Below are positions 1 through 7,717 of a stretch of DNA of 64,000 nt, piece after piece. The stretch covers positions 4,774,001 to 4,838,000 of the forward strand of contig OZ246983.1 of NCBI GenBank assembly GCA_965232595.1, in the 5' to 3' direction. The notes under the pieces are model-generated. The model worked only from the letters and a program-made list of their open reading frames with translations, did no database searches and was not told the DNA's origin. A program made the translations under genes and the position numbers. Position 1 is the stretch's first letter. The number at the start of each line of letters is the position of its first letter. Source of the stretch: SZUA-309 sp965232595. Its GTDB lineage: Bacteria; Pseudomonadota; Gammaproteobacteria; Pseudomonadales; Azotimanducaceae.

Positions 1-2157
1 GAGATCCCGGCGGAAGCGTCCGGCCGTTACCTCGTTCTTCAGCTCACGGTTGGTGGCAGCGACGATCCGTACATCCACCCGCCGAACCTCGTGACCGCCC
101 ACGGGTACGAACTCTCGCTCCTGGACAAACCGCAGCAGCTTGGCCTGGACGCCAAGCGGCAACTCACCGATCTCATCGAGGAACAGCGTGCCGCCGTCCG
201 CCTGCACGATCCGCCCTTCTGATGCGGACTCGGCGCCGGTGTAGGCGCCTTTCACGTGACCGAACAGCTCGGCTTCGATCAGACCGTGGGAGATAGCGCC
301 GCAATCCACAGTGACCATGGCCTGATCTGCTCGCGTGCTGTGCGCATGAATGCTGTGCGCCAGCATCTCCTTGCCGGTGCCGCTCTCGCCGATGATGAGC
401 ACGGTTGCGTCTGTCGGGGCGATGCGTTTGACCACCTGCATCTGCTCGACCATCTGCGCTGACTCGTAAATGGGACGGTGCGGGTTCATGGCCTCGCGCA
501 GCCCCTGCACTTCGTCCCGCAGCTGCCGACTCTCCTGATCCTTCTCGCGAATCCAGCGCACGGACAGCTCTGCGCGCTCGAGCGCGATCGCCAGTTGGTT
601 GGCCAGCGCCGAGAGAAACATCAGATCGGTTGAATCCAGATCCAGGTGGCTGCTGAGGCCGTCCAGCAGCAGGCAGCCCGTTGCCTTGCCCCCCGACATC
701 AGGGGAACGGCATAGCGGGACTTCTCCCCGCGCGACTGACCATCAGCCTGGATCGACTCGATCTGTCGGGAACCGAGGGCGCTCCTGATCAGGCGTTGCT
801 CCGTCGTGGTGAGTCGAAACGCCACGTCTGCCGTCCGACCTTCCTCGCTGTCGTGGCTTCGCACGCTGGTGGCGACCACATGCAGCGCTTCATCGACGTC
901 CCGCTGGATCATCGCCAGTCGATCCGGCTTGAAGCGGTAGCCGAGCTTTTCGACGAAAGTCTGAGCCAGATCGTCCGGTTCCTGGGTCGTCGTGACCAGC
1001 GTCACCGCCTCCCAGAGCAGCAGCATGTTGCGATAGTCACGCTCGGAGTCGGTGGTGAATATCCCGTTCAGCGGATCGAAATGGTTGACCTTGCCGTCCA
1101 TCTCCGAGCAGCCGTTGAGCTGGGTCTGCCCGCCACCCGACAGCTTGGCCTGATTCAGCGTGCGGTCGGCGAGCCGGACGATCTCATGTTTGTCCGGTTT
1201 CTCCTGGGCAAGGTACTGCTGATCCGTCACCGCACCGCCAATGGTGAACTCGAGCTCGAGCTTGCCGTTGAGGAAAGCCTGCCCTGTGAGCTGGCTGCGT
1301 ATCTTGCTGGCGGTCTGACCGGCCTGCTCGAGATCAGTGGCCGGCAGCACGATGCTGAACGCAGCGCCGCCGTACCTGAAAACACCATCCGTTTCCCGAA
1401 TGCAGCCTGCCAGGCGGTCGGCGATTTCCCGCACCGCCAGATCGCCCTGCTCCCTGCCAAACCGGTGATTGACCATCACGAAGTCGTCCGGATTGACCAG
1501 CAACAGGCTCAACGGCTGGCTGCTTTCCTTGGCGCCCGCCAGCGCACGGGAAAGGAAGGTCTCGAACTGACGCCTGCCGGGCAAGCGGGTGATGGGGTCA
1601 TGCAGCGAGCGGCTCAGATGATAGGCCTGCCAGGCAAGACGGGTAGACAGCGAGATGAACCGGGCCAGCCAGCGTTGCTCCCCCTCCGCCAGGTCAGCGT
1701 CGTTGCCGAATCCTTCCAGCAGGTGGCCGAGCACATCAGCCGACTTCGGCTCGGCAAGGCCGATCCACAGCTTGCCATCCAGCTCCGGCGCGCTGCGTAC
1801 GACCGGCGTCGCCCGCCGCTCACCGAGCTCGATCTGAGTTTGCTCAGGACGTGGCAACACGTGCGTCAGGGGAATGCAGATGAGCTGGCAGTCCGGATCC
1901 GAGCTCGGCTGCTGCCGGATGTCCGTCACCACACCGCCAGCTGCGCCAAGATGATCCGACAGGTAGGCCCAGGCTGTGGCCGCATCTTCGAACTCGGGCA
2001 CCGACGACTCGCCGCAGGCGGCAAGCAGCAGGTTCTCGGGCTCCAGCGGCTCCAGATGCAACACCACCACGCTGCCTGAGGCCTCAGACAGATCCCTGAT
2101 GTAGGCCGCGAACTCCTCGAGCAGAGAAGGCACGGTGTTCATTGTGCGTATAGCCAT
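1..2157 (-). CDS. Sigma-54-dependent activator with degenerate GGDEF and GAF domains (partial)
   Basis: I translated the minus strand from ATG 2157; the frame stays open to the left edge, so the gene is cut after 719 residues. An N-terminal region (1-170) is followed by a GGDEF-like domain (about 175-330), a GAF-like domain (about 375-510) and a sigma-54 AAA+ domain from about 560. The AAA+ part has Walker A GESGTGKE near 590, the sigma-54 contact loop as GAYTGA, and Walker B LFLDE; the DNA-binding end lies outside the window. The GGDEF signature reads RYGGAAF (residues 261-267), so the catalytic acidic pair is missing and cyclase activity is unlikely. It probably activates RpoN promoters in response to a ligand sensed by GAF, and perhaps to c-di-GMP. 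AAGGAA lies 12 bases before ATG 2157; ATG 2142 is an alternative start. Confidence 0.9.
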   Translation of the reverse strand, partial: MAIRTMNTVPSLLEEFAAYIRDLSEASGSVVVLHLEPLEPENLLLAACGESSVPEFEDAATAWAYLSDHLGAAGGVVTDIRQQPSSDPDCQLICIPLTHVLPRPEQTQIELGERRATPVVRSAPELDGKLWIGLAEPKSADVLGHLLEGFGNDADLAEGEQRWLARFISLSTRLAWQAYHLSRSLHDPITRLPGRRQFETFLSRALAGAKESSQPLSLLLVNPDDFVMVNHRFGREQGDLAVREIADRLAGCIRETDGVFRYGGAAFSIVLPATDLEQAGQTASKIRSQLTGQAFLNGKLELEFTIGGAVTDQQYLAQEKPDKHEIVRLADRTLNQAKLSGGGQTQLNGCSEMDGKVNHFDPLNGIFTTDSERDYRNMLLLWEAVTLVTTTQEPDDLAQTFVEKLGYRFKPDRLAMIQRDVDEALHVVATSVRSHDSEEGRTADVAFRLTTTEQRLIRSALGSRQIESIQADGQSRGEKSRYAVPLMSGGKATGCLLLDGLSSHLDLDSTDLMFLSALANQLAIALERAELSVRWIREKDQESRQLRDEVQGLREAMNPHRPIYESAQMVEQMQVVKRIAPTDATVLIIGESGTGKEMLAHSIHAHSTRADQAMVTVDCGAISHGLIEAELFGHVKGAYTGAESASEGRIVQADGGTLFLDEIGELPLGVQAKLLRFVQEREFVPVGGHEVRRVDVRIVAATNRELKNEVTAGRFRRDL

Positions 2158-2271
2158 GGGTGAGGCGAGTTCCTTTCGCCTGGCGACCGCAGAAGTCTAG
2201 CGACCGGCCCGTGCAGGGCTGGGAAGCGAGTCAAAAATGTGGCGCGCTGATGGTGCCAGGGAGGCTGATTG

Positions 2272-2287
2272 TGTGATCGAGCTCACA
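2272..2287. promoter_or_regulatory. CRP/Vfr-like palindromic site
   Basis: The sequence TGTGATCGAGCTCACA is a perfect TGTGA-N6-TCACA palindrome, the core of the CRP-family consensus. Its centre lies about 120 bases upstream of the sigma-54 activator start at 2157 and just past the 3' end of the protease gene. No convincing -10/-35 pair is visible at the classical spacings, so function is inferred from the motif alone. Confidence 0.45.
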
Positions 2288-2326
2288 CTTCACCCGAGCG
2301 GGTCGAGCTGCGTTGCGCAGACCGAC

Positions 2327-4213
2327 CTACTCCTCCTCGTCCAGCACTTCCAGGTCAACCGGCTCCGTCTCTTCCAGCTCGATGTCGTCGTTCACCGAGA
2401 ACGCCTGCGTCGAGTTGGAGTACAGAGGATCGACATTGTTGACCAGGTCAGCCCAGAGGTAACCATCGGCCCAGAGGTAGCCGTCGGCCCAGAGGTAACC
2501 GTCGGCCCAGAGGTAGCCGTCGGCCCAGAGGTAACCGTCCGCCCAGAGGTAACCGTCGGCCCAGAGGTATCCGTCGGCATGCATGTAGCCATCGGCCCAG
2601 AGATAGCCATCTTCCCAGACGTGCTTGTTGGCCCACTCATCACCACCCCAGAGGCGGGCGGTGTCTTCGATGAGGATCACCTCACCTTCTTCCGAGCGCG
2701 CCATCAGCGGCGACAGCGCCTCACCCTGCACGTGATCATTGGACTTGAGCGCTTTCTGCACATCGAGCACACCGGCGCCGGTCGCCGTCGCGTCCTGGTC
2801 GCCCTTGATCTTGCGGGCCGTTTTCATGAGTCGAGCCTTGACCGTTGCCGGAGACAGATCCGGATCCTGAGTCAGCATCAGGGCAACAGTGCCTGAAACG
2901 ATGGCGGCGGCCATGCTGGTGCCGGAGAGCTCCAGGTAATAGTCCTTGCAGGAGCGGCGACAGATTCGCTGCTCACCGAGTTGGGCGGAGAGATGGGTGT
3001 ACTTGCTGTTTGCGGCAACCACCTTGTTGCCCGGCGCCACCAGATCCGGCTTCAGCACGTGGTCGCGCAGCGTCGGCCCGCGCGAAGAGTAGCTGGACAC
3101 GCGATCATCGACTCGCGACTTCTTGCCGCCATCGGTGAGCGACCCAACGGTGATCACCTTGCGGCTGTTGCCCGGGCTGGTGACGGTGAAGTGGCCGTCC
3201 CGGCCGAGGTTGCCCGCCGAAACCACAACGACGAACCCAGCATCCCAGACGGCTTCCGTCGCGAGCACCAGCGGATCGGTGGTGTTGCTCTCGTCGATCG
3301 ACTTGCCGAGCGACATGTTGACGACCCGGACGTTGCTCTGAGCGCCGTTGTCGAGCAGCCACTGCAGCGCGGCCAGGACGTTGCCAACGGTGCCGTAGCC
3401 GTTGCCGTTCAGCACTTTGAGCGACAGCACGTAGCCTTCTTCAGCAACGCCTTCGAAGACGTTTCTGGAGCGCCGGCCATCACCGACCGCGGCGCCGGCA
3501 ACGTGCGTGCCATGGCCAAACGGATCGAACGTCGGCGTTCGGTGGTCGTCCTCAGTCATCGGCTCCGCCACGCAGGCGTCTGCCGAGACGGCACCAGAGA
3601 GGCAGTCATATCGGCCGCTGACCCGCAGGTCGTCGTGCTCATTAATGCCGCTATCGAGCACCGCGATGGTCGCATCCGAACCCACTCGCGGCAGCTTCCT
3701 GTGGTCGGTGCCGCCCCTGCGGCTTTGCGGCACGTTAGCCGCAGCGCGCGATGCCACCGAGCTCGCCTTTACCGGCTCGTTCAGAGAAAGGTGAGAGATG
3801 CCTTCGATACCGGCCAGCTCGAGAATCCGGGCAGAGGGGATGGAGATCTCGATCATCTTCAGCGAGCGGAAGTCCCGCTTCACGGTCGCCCCGGCATCGA
3901 TCAGCCTGGCCAAGTCGACTTCAGAGTAGGCAACGATCAGCTCAGCCGTTTCCTGTTGGCCGGCTTCGGCCAGCGCAGCGACCGCATCGCTCATGGTTGC
4001 CTCAGCACGCACGACAGGCGCTGCCGCGCTCTTCTGCTCCGGCTGTGGGCTCAGCTTGCGTTCCGGCACCGCGGCCTGTTGCTGGATCACCGGCAACGGC
4101 TGGATTGCCTCAGTGGCAGCTTTCGGCTCCGCCTGCGAGCCAAACTGATGCCAAGCCACCAGCGCGGCGGCTCCAAGAACAACGGCCCAAATCTGTACTG
4201 CTGACCTGTTCAT
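2327..4213 (-). CDS. Subtilisin-like S8 serine protease with DGYLWA repeat tail
   Basis: This is a 628-residue exported or membrane-anchored peptidase. It has an N-terminal hydrophobic segment (residues 6-20), an inhibitor-I9-like propeptide region (about 90-145) and an S8 catalytic domain. The triad is visible as Asp187 in AVLDSGI, His234 in GHGTH and Ser433 in GTSMA, with the oxyanion Asn335 in SAGN. After the catalytic domain come ten tandem hexapeptides (535-594) and an acidic tail rich in Glu and Asp. GGGAAA precedes ATG 4213. It presumably degrades proteins in the periplasm or outside the cell; the function of the aromatic/acidic repeat tail is unknown. It is followed by the sigma-54 activator on the same strand, 169 bases away. 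Confidence 0.93.
   Translation of the reverse strand: MNRSAVQIWAVVLGAAALVAWHQFGSQAEPKAATEAIQPLPVIQQQAAVPERKLSPQPEQKSAAAPVVRAEATMSDAVAALAEAGQQETAELIVAYSEVDLARLIDAGATVKRDFRSLKMIEISIPSARILELAGIEGISHLSLNEPVKASSVASRAAANVPQSRRGGTDHRKLPRVGSDATIAVLDSGINEHDDLRVSGRYDCLSGAVSADACVAEPMTEDDHRTPTFDPFGHGTHVAGAAVGDGRRSRNVFEGVAEEGYVLSLKVLNGNGYGTVGNVLAALQWLLDNGAQSNVRVVNMSLGKSIDESNTTDPLVLATEAVWDAGFVVVVSAGNLGRDGHFTVTSPGNSRKVITVGSLTDGGKKSRVDDRVSSYSSRGPTLRDHVLKPDLVAPGNKVVAANSKYTHLSAQLGEQRICRRSCKDYYLELSGTSMAAAIVSGTVALMLTQDPDLSPATVKARLMKTARKIKGDQDATATGAGVLDVQKALKSNDHVQGEALSPLMARSEEGEVILIEDTARLWGGDEWANKHVWEDGYLWADGYMHADGYLWADGYLWADGYLWADGYLWADGYLWADGYLWADGYLWADLVNNVDPLYSNSTQAFSVNDDIELEETEPVDLEVLDEEE
2432..2611 (-). 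repeat. Ten tandem 18-bp repeats encoding DGYLWA
   Basis: Ten consecutive in-frame 18-base units encode DGYLWA; the second unit is DGYMHA. The bases differ between units mainly at third positions, so the peptide is more conserved than the DNA. The array lies within the C-terminal part of the S8 protease. Such arrays can change copy number by slippage. Confidence 0.95.
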
Positions 4214-4228
4214 CTGCTTTCCCTAACT

Positions 4229-4241
4229 GTCCGAAACGGAC
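4229..4241. promoter_or_regulatory. Short inverted repeat upstream of the protease
   Basis: GTCCG-AAA-CGGAC forms a perfect 5-base inverted repeat in the leader of the protease gene, 15 bases before its start. It could be a small operator or a leader hairpin; nothing else supports a specific regulator. Confidence 0.25.
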
Positions 4242-4292
4242 TTCCTTCGCCTTTTTAAACAGCAGGTGGCGTGCCAGGGTTAGTGACAGATC

Positions 4293-4313
4293 AGTCAGGC
4301 ACTGACTTTTTTT
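4293..4313 (+). terminator. Rho-independent terminator, plus strand
   Basis: AGTCAG-GCA-CTGACT is followed by a run of seven T. The 6-bp stem with a 3-base loop and T tract is a classical intrinsic terminator for rightward transcription, yet no plus-strand gene ends here. The rest of the 388-base gap 4214-4601 holds the leaders of the protease (minus) and the tRNA (plus) and no convincing gene. Confidence 0.5.
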
Positions 4314-4584
4314 AGCAATTTCAGAGTGTTAGCTGATGTAAGAGCAATATGCCTGCAGCCTTACATCGGTAAAGCGGAAATAGCGGCGCGGCAAAACAGA
4401 AAAATTCGGCGCGATCGACGGAAAGAATTGCGCACCAGGTCCAAAATTTCGGTGACTGGCTTCACGGTGGTCGTGGGAGTAGTGCGCACCGATTGCGCGG
4501 AGTTCGTCACTTTTTTACCGCAGGCCGATCGGGAGCGTCGCGCGGCGTCAGCATGGCATGGGTCCCTTTCAGGGGAAATTCAGG

Positions 4585-4590
4585 TAATAT
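4585..4590 (+). promoter_or_regulatory. Candidate -10 box of the tRNA-Pro promoter
   Basis: TAATAT lies 11 bases before the tRNA 5' end and is followed by a GC-rich discriminator, as is common for stable RNA promoters. No good -35 hexamer is visible at 16-18 bases. Confidence 0.35.
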
Positions 4591-4601
4591 CCGCAACCGC
4601 T

Positions 4602-4678
4602 CGGGGCGTAGCGCAGTCTGGTAGCGCACTTGACTGGGGGTCAAGTGGTCGCAGGTTCAAATCCTGCCGTCCCGACCA
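4602..4678 (+). tRNA. tRNA-Pro (GGG)
   Basis: The 77-base segment folds as a tRNA. The acceptor arm CGGGGCG pairs with CGTCCCG (one G-U), the D-arm contains AGCGCAGTCTGGTAGCGC, the anticodon stem is CTTGA/TCAAG with loop CTGGGGG giving anticodon GGG, the T-loop is TTCAAAT, and CCA is encoded. The 3' end is repeated at 11200-11218, suggesting that it serves as an integration site. Confidence 0.95.
4660..4678 (+). repeat. attL-like 19-bp direct repeat (tRNA 3' end)
   Basis: The last 19 bases of tRNA-Pro, AATCCTGCCGTCCCGACCA, recur identically and in the same orientation at 11200-11218. Duplication of a tRNA 3' end is the usual footprint of tyrosine-integrase islands. No integrase gene lies between the copies. 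Confidence 0.6.
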
Positions 4679-4704
4679 AAAACCCCTTTTTAGTTCACTC
4701 AGTT

Positions 4705-4724
4705 AGAGGCGGCTGGGTGCCTCT
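4705..4724 (+). terminator. Possible terminator after tRNA-Pro
   Basis: AGAGGC-GGCTGGGT-GCCTCT forms a 6-bp hairpin 26 bases after the tRNA, followed by pyrimidine-rich CTTATTCC rather than a pure T tract. It could terminate the tRNA transcript. Confidence 0.4.
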
Positions 4725-4746
4725 CTTATTCCTATTCCTGGTCGAC

Positions 4747-4789
4747 TGGTAGGATATTGGTAGGGTTTTGAGTTGTGGAAATCCTACCA
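4747..4789. repeat. Inverted repeat TGGTAGGAT...ATCCTACCA
   Basis: A perfect 9-base inverted repeat with a 25-base loop lies just inside the island next to the tRNA, and a further TGGTAGG copy lies in the loop. Repeats at this place could be arm-type integrase sites or the terminator of the leftward tetR operon; neither can be settled by eye. Confidence 0.35.
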
Positions 4790-4834
4790 TCGCTGCAGGC
4801 ACCGCCAATGTCTGGGTGAGAGCTCTAAGGTGCG

Positions 4835-5509
4835 TCACTGGTCAAGCGTCGAGACCTTGAGCAGCCTTGCCTGCGTTCTGATGAACTGATCGTGCCAGTG
4901 TTTTCTGTCAGCCGGCTTTTTGGCGATCCCGGCCAGCATCATGGAAACGGTTGCTTCTGTTTCAAGTCTGAACTGCTGATCTGTCACCTGCTGCGTAACC
5001 CAGCGCTGCAGTAAACCCAGGTATGCATTCCTGATGGTGTGCGCCACGAGTACAGTGCTCACCGCCGCGTCAATCTGTCCCTGATCTGCGGCATCTTTCA
5101 GTCCGTCTTCCCATAAGTTGAGCCAATCCGCCGCATCCTGGGTTTCCGGGGCTGACCCCGGGGCCAGCTTCAACAGGGTCGAGAGAACCGGGCGATACAG
5201 GGTTGCATCACTGATGTACCGTTCGACCCGGCTCATGGCAAATGCCATGGATTTTGTGAGCCCATCACCACGATCAGCGCTACCGTTCCACGAAACAGCT
5301 GCTTCCAGGGCGTGTTCGGGGTCCAGTACCGCGGCAAGGACACCGGCCTTGGACTGAAAGTAGCTGTAGGGCGTGACCAGTGCGACCCCGGCGCGTTCTG
5401 CCAGCTCCGGCATCGTGAAGTCTGCGTGGCCATGCTTCAGGATCAGCCAGGTAGCAGCTTCTATGATCTGCGCTTTCTTGCGTTCCTTGTTCTGGGCTCG
5501 CTTCGACAC
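4835..5509 (-). CDS. TetR/AcrR family transcriptional regulator
   Basis: This encodes a 224-residue regulator. The N-terminal TetR helix-turn-helix spans about residues 11-60 (TMPELAERAGVALVTPYSYF around the recognition helix) and is followed by a helical ligand-binding domain. I chose GTG 5509, giving MSKRAQNK, because the longer frame from 5623 would run through the cupin gene and adds non-homologous sequence. It starts 19 bases after the cupin stop, so the two probably form one operon. The twin palindromes at 6099-6140 between this operon and the divergent amidohydrolase gene are its likely operators. Its ligand is probably a substrate or intermediate of the adjacent pathway. Confidence 0.88.
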   Translation of the reverse strand: MSKRAQNKERKKAQIIEAATWLILKHGHADFTMPELAERAGVALVTPYSYFQSKAGVLAAVLDPEHALEAAVSWNGSADRGDGLTKSMAFAMSRVERYISDATLYRPVLSTLLKLAPGSAPETQDAADWLNLWEDGLKDAADQGQIDAAVSTVLVAHTIRNAYLGLLQRWVTQQVTDQQFRLETEATVSMMLAGIAKKPADRKHWHDQFIRTQARLLKVSTLDQ

Positions 5510-5528
5510 GTTCGGGAGATCTCGCGTA

Positions 5529-6056
5529 TTACCGCCGGTCGGTACCGACCAGTACAACAGCCATCCGGCAGTGCTCCTCGACACGCCAGGCATGGCGGGT
5601 ACCATTCTGCACGAACACGTCACCTGCCGTCAGTTCCACCTGCTCACCGTCGTCGAGTTCGAGCTTGATGTTCCCTGAGATGATCACGCCATAGTCGACG
5701 CTGTCTGTTGTGTGCATGCCGGGGTCGTCCTGCTCCATGTGACTGGCAACACCGGGTAGCTGGGAAATAAACGCTTCGAGTTCCTCCGGTGATGGCGCGT
5801 CCGCCGCGTCCCTCGGTTTGAAATCCAGGACCCTGAACATTGACTGGTTCGTGTCTGGAAACACGTTATGCACATCGGCGGTGTATTGTTCTCTCGATTT
5901 GTCAGCTGACGTGTCGACCGGGATCTTGTCGTCGGCATGTGTGGCCCAGATTTCGTACCAATCAACGATCGGGGAGCCCACCGTGACTGCCTCGGATTCA
6001 ACTTTGAAGAATACGGATTTGCCCTGTCCATCATGGCCGGTGATGACTTTTTTCAT
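5529..6056 (-). CDS. Cupin domain protein
   Basis: This 175-residue protein has a single C-terminal cupin core (about 112-165), with GMHTTDSVDYG carrying candidate metal ligands His115 and Asp121 and GDVFVQNGTRHAW supplying His155. The first 100 residues resemble the N-terminal extension of small cupins in catabolic clusters. It could be a metal-dependent dioxygenase, isomerase or ligand-sensing protein; the reaction cannot be named. It is the first gene of the leftward cupin-tetR operon. A remnant with the same first residues lies at 9370-9411. Confidence 0.82.
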   Translation of the reverse strand: MKKVITGHDGQGKSVFFKVESEAVTVGSPIVDWYEIWATHADDKIPVDTSADKSREQYTADVHNVFPDTNQSMFRVLDFKPRDAADAPSPEELEAFISQLPGVASHMEQDDPGMHTTDSVDYGVIISGNIKLELDDGEQVELTAGDVFVQNGTRHAWRVEEHCRMAVVLVGTDRR

Positions 6057-6085
6057 TGTAACGCTCCAGTGGTGTCTTCAACTGA

Positions 6086-6114
6086 TTGCGCAAAATAACA
6101 TAATGAATTATGGT
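6086..6114 (+). promoter_or_regulatory. Candidate promoter of the amidohydrolase operon
   Basis: TTGCGC (6086-6091), a 17-base spacer and TATGGT (6109-6114) read rightward. The -10 element overlaps the first operator palindrome. It is weaker than the opposing promoter. Confidence 0.4.
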
Positions 6115-6120
6115 TTTCAA
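6092..6120 (-). promoter_or_regulatory. Promoter of the cupin-tetR operon
   Basis: On the minus strand TTGAAA (6120-6115), a 17-base spacer and TATTTT (6097-6092) form a near-consensus sigma-70 promoter. The first palindromic operator occupies the spacer. Confidence 0.55.
6099..6112. promoter_or_regulatory. TetR operator 1 (palindrome)
   Basis: CATAAT-GA-ATTATG is a perfect palindrome placed within the spacer of the leftward promoter and over the -10 of the rightward one. The same 14 bases recur 27 bases downstream. Confidence 0.65.
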
Positions 6121-6124
6121 AAAT

Positions 6125-6140
6125 GCATAATGAATTATGC
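6125..6140. promoter_or_regulatory. TetR operator 2 (palindrome)
   Basis: GCATAAT-GA-ATTATGC repeats operator 1 with one extra matching base per arm. It lies between the promoters and the ribosome-binding site of the amidohydrolase gene. Confidence 0.65.
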
Positions 6141-6162
6141 TTTGTCTAACAAGGAGAGTGCC

Positions 6163-7605
6163 ATGGAAAAGACTGTTATCCGCAATGCTTATGTCGCATC
6201 GCAGGACCCCCTGATCGGCAACCAGGCAGATCTGGACATTCTGATTGAAGGCAATCGGATCGCGGCGGTGGGTCGCGATCTTGAGGTGGGAGATGCCGCA
6301 GTCGTCGATGCCACCGGCTGTATTGTTATGCCGGGTTTTGTTGATGCCCATCGCCATATCTGGCAGGGCGCCATCCGTGGCGTGTGCGCTGACTGGTCAA
6401 TCATGGACTACGCAACACGCATCAGGATGAACGCGGCACGATTCTTTACGCCGGAGGATATGTATGCCGCGCAGTTGCAGGGGAGTCTGGAGGCTCTCAA
6501 CGCCGGTGTGACCACGCTGACCGATTACTGTCACAATATTCTGACGCCGGACCACGCCCATGAGGCGATCCGTGGCAGTGCGGAGTCAGGTATGCGTGCC
6601 GTATGGAACTACGGCTTTAATTTCCCGCCGTCCGAGTCCCCTCACTTTAAGTCGCTGGATCAACGCGTCGGTTTCCTGGATGAGATCGCGGCGGGATATT
6701 TTTCCTCACCGGATAACCTGTTAACGCTCGGCGTTGCGCCTGAAGAAGCCACGTTCGCCGGCTCACCGGAGGCACTGGACCGTCAGATCAATGCCGCGCG
6801 CAACGTCGGTGCGCGTATGTTCTGGCACGCCAACGGCGGTACCACGCCCGAAGGCCAGGCACCGCGAGACGTGGCCGCGCTGGCAGAGCGGGATATGCTG
6901 GGCGGCGACATCACGTTTGTCCACATGGCAGCGACAGAACCGGATGAATGGCAGATGCTGGCAGATGCCGGTGCGTCGGTTGCCTTCACACCGGAAACGG
7001 AACTACAGATGGGCATGATGTGGCCAAGCAGCATCACGGCGAGAGAGTACGGTGTGAACCAGGCCTACGGGACCGACATCGTCTCCAACAATTCGGCCGA
7101 CATGTTCACGGCACTGCGGCTTGGTCTGCAGGCAGTCCGGGGCCGAGTGCTCGAACTGGAAGGAGCAATGGAGACCGGTGTGCCCGTTACCTGTCAGGAA
7201 GTCCTGGCCTGGGGAACAATTGATGCCGCGAAAGCGCTTGGCCTCGACTCGGTCATCGGCAGCATAACGCCGGGCAAGCGGGCAGATCTGGTGCTGCTGC
7301 GCGGCGATACCATTACCCTCGCGGGATGGGATCGATCCAATGTTGCGGGCGCTATCGTCATGCAGGCGCAGTCAACCGACGTGGATACGGTCTGGGTTGA
7401 CGGCAGAGTCGTTAAAAAAGATGGTCAGCTCGTGGCTGATACAAAGAGACCCTGTGCCTTGCTTGAGGCGGCCAGTGAGCGCCTGCACGAGAAGATTTCA
7501 GCCGCAGGGGGCTTCGCGCTGTCGGAGGCGCAAGCTTTCGGTCGCATTATGGCGGTCGCGGGCAGTGAGCATGGCGAGTACGTATTTGACAATGAAGTCG
7601 TTTGA
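6163..7605 (+). CDS. Amidohydrolase, cytosine deaminase/chlorohydrolase-like
   Basis: This encodes 480 residues of the metal-dependent amidohydrolase superfamily (TrzN/AtzB, guanine deaminase-like). Metal-binding positions are visible as His63 and His65 in DAHRH, His222 in FWHAN, His254 in FVHMA and Asp305 in YGTD, the full set for a mononuclear hydrolase or deaminase. The start ATG 6163 has AAGGAG six bases upstream; a longer frame from 5818 would run across the promoter region. It probably hydrolyses or deaminates a small heterocyclic or amide substrate in the cytoplasm. It heads the rightward island operon with the ligase and esterase and is probably repressed by the divergent TetR. Confidence 0.92.
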   Translation: MEKTVIRNAYVASQDPLIGNQADLDILIEGNRIAAVGRDLEVGDAAVVDATGCIVMPGFVDAHRHIWQGAIRGVCADWSIMDYATRIRMNAARFFTPEDMYAAQLQGSLEALNAGVTTLTDYCHNILTPDHAHEAIRGSAESGMRAVWNYGFNFPPSESPHFKSLDQRVGFLDEIAAGYFSSPDNLLTLGVAPEEATFAGSPEALDRQINAARNVGARMFWHANGGTTPEGQAPRDVAALAERDMLGGDITFVHMAATEPDEWQMLADAGASVAFTPETELQMGMMWPSSITAREYGVNQAYGTDIVSNNSADMFTALRLGLQAVRGRVLELEGAMETGVPVTCQEVLAWGTIDAAKALGLDSVIGSITPGKRADLVLLRGDTITLAGWDRSNVAGAIVMQAQSTDVDTVWVDGRVVKKDGQLVADTKRPCALLEAASERLHEKISAAGGFALSEAQAFGRIMAVAGSEHGEYVFDNEVV

Positions 7606-7626
7606 AACCGGGTTGGCGATACATGT

Positions 7627-7652
7627 GGGGTCAGAGTACCTACTCTGACCCA
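7627..7652. repeat. GGGGTCAGAGTA palindromic element, copy 1
   Basis: GGGTCAGAGTA-CC-TACTCTGACCC is an 11-base inverted repeat between the amidohydrolase and ligase genes, with a further half copy (CTGACCCCATTA) just downstream. A nearly identical, more complete element lies at 11092-11119. It may act as a transcript-end hairpin or be a REP-type mobile repeat. Confidence 0.7.
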
Positions 7653-7717
7653 TTACTTTCTGACCCCATTACTTATCTTCCAGCAGCAGTAACAGGATTT
7701 GTTGAAGGGTCGGCGAT

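Noticed and set aside
646..2079. Long plus-strand open frame of 477 codons
   Set aside because: It is the reverse-strand shadow of the sigma-54 activator, whose minus-strand frame carries recognisable domains and runs off the left edge.
2237..2896. Plus-strand frame with repeated valine/glycine/proline units
   Set aside because: It is antisense to the DGYLWA repeats of the protease; the repeat pattern arises from the coding repeats on the other strand.
4326..4706. Plus-strand frame of 126 codons across the tRNA
   Set aside because: It runs through the tRNA-Pro gene and shows no protein family features.
5818..6162. N-terminal extension of the amidohydrolase
   Set aside because: It is antisense to the cupin gene and crosses promoters and operators; ATG 6163 has a strong ribosome-binding site.
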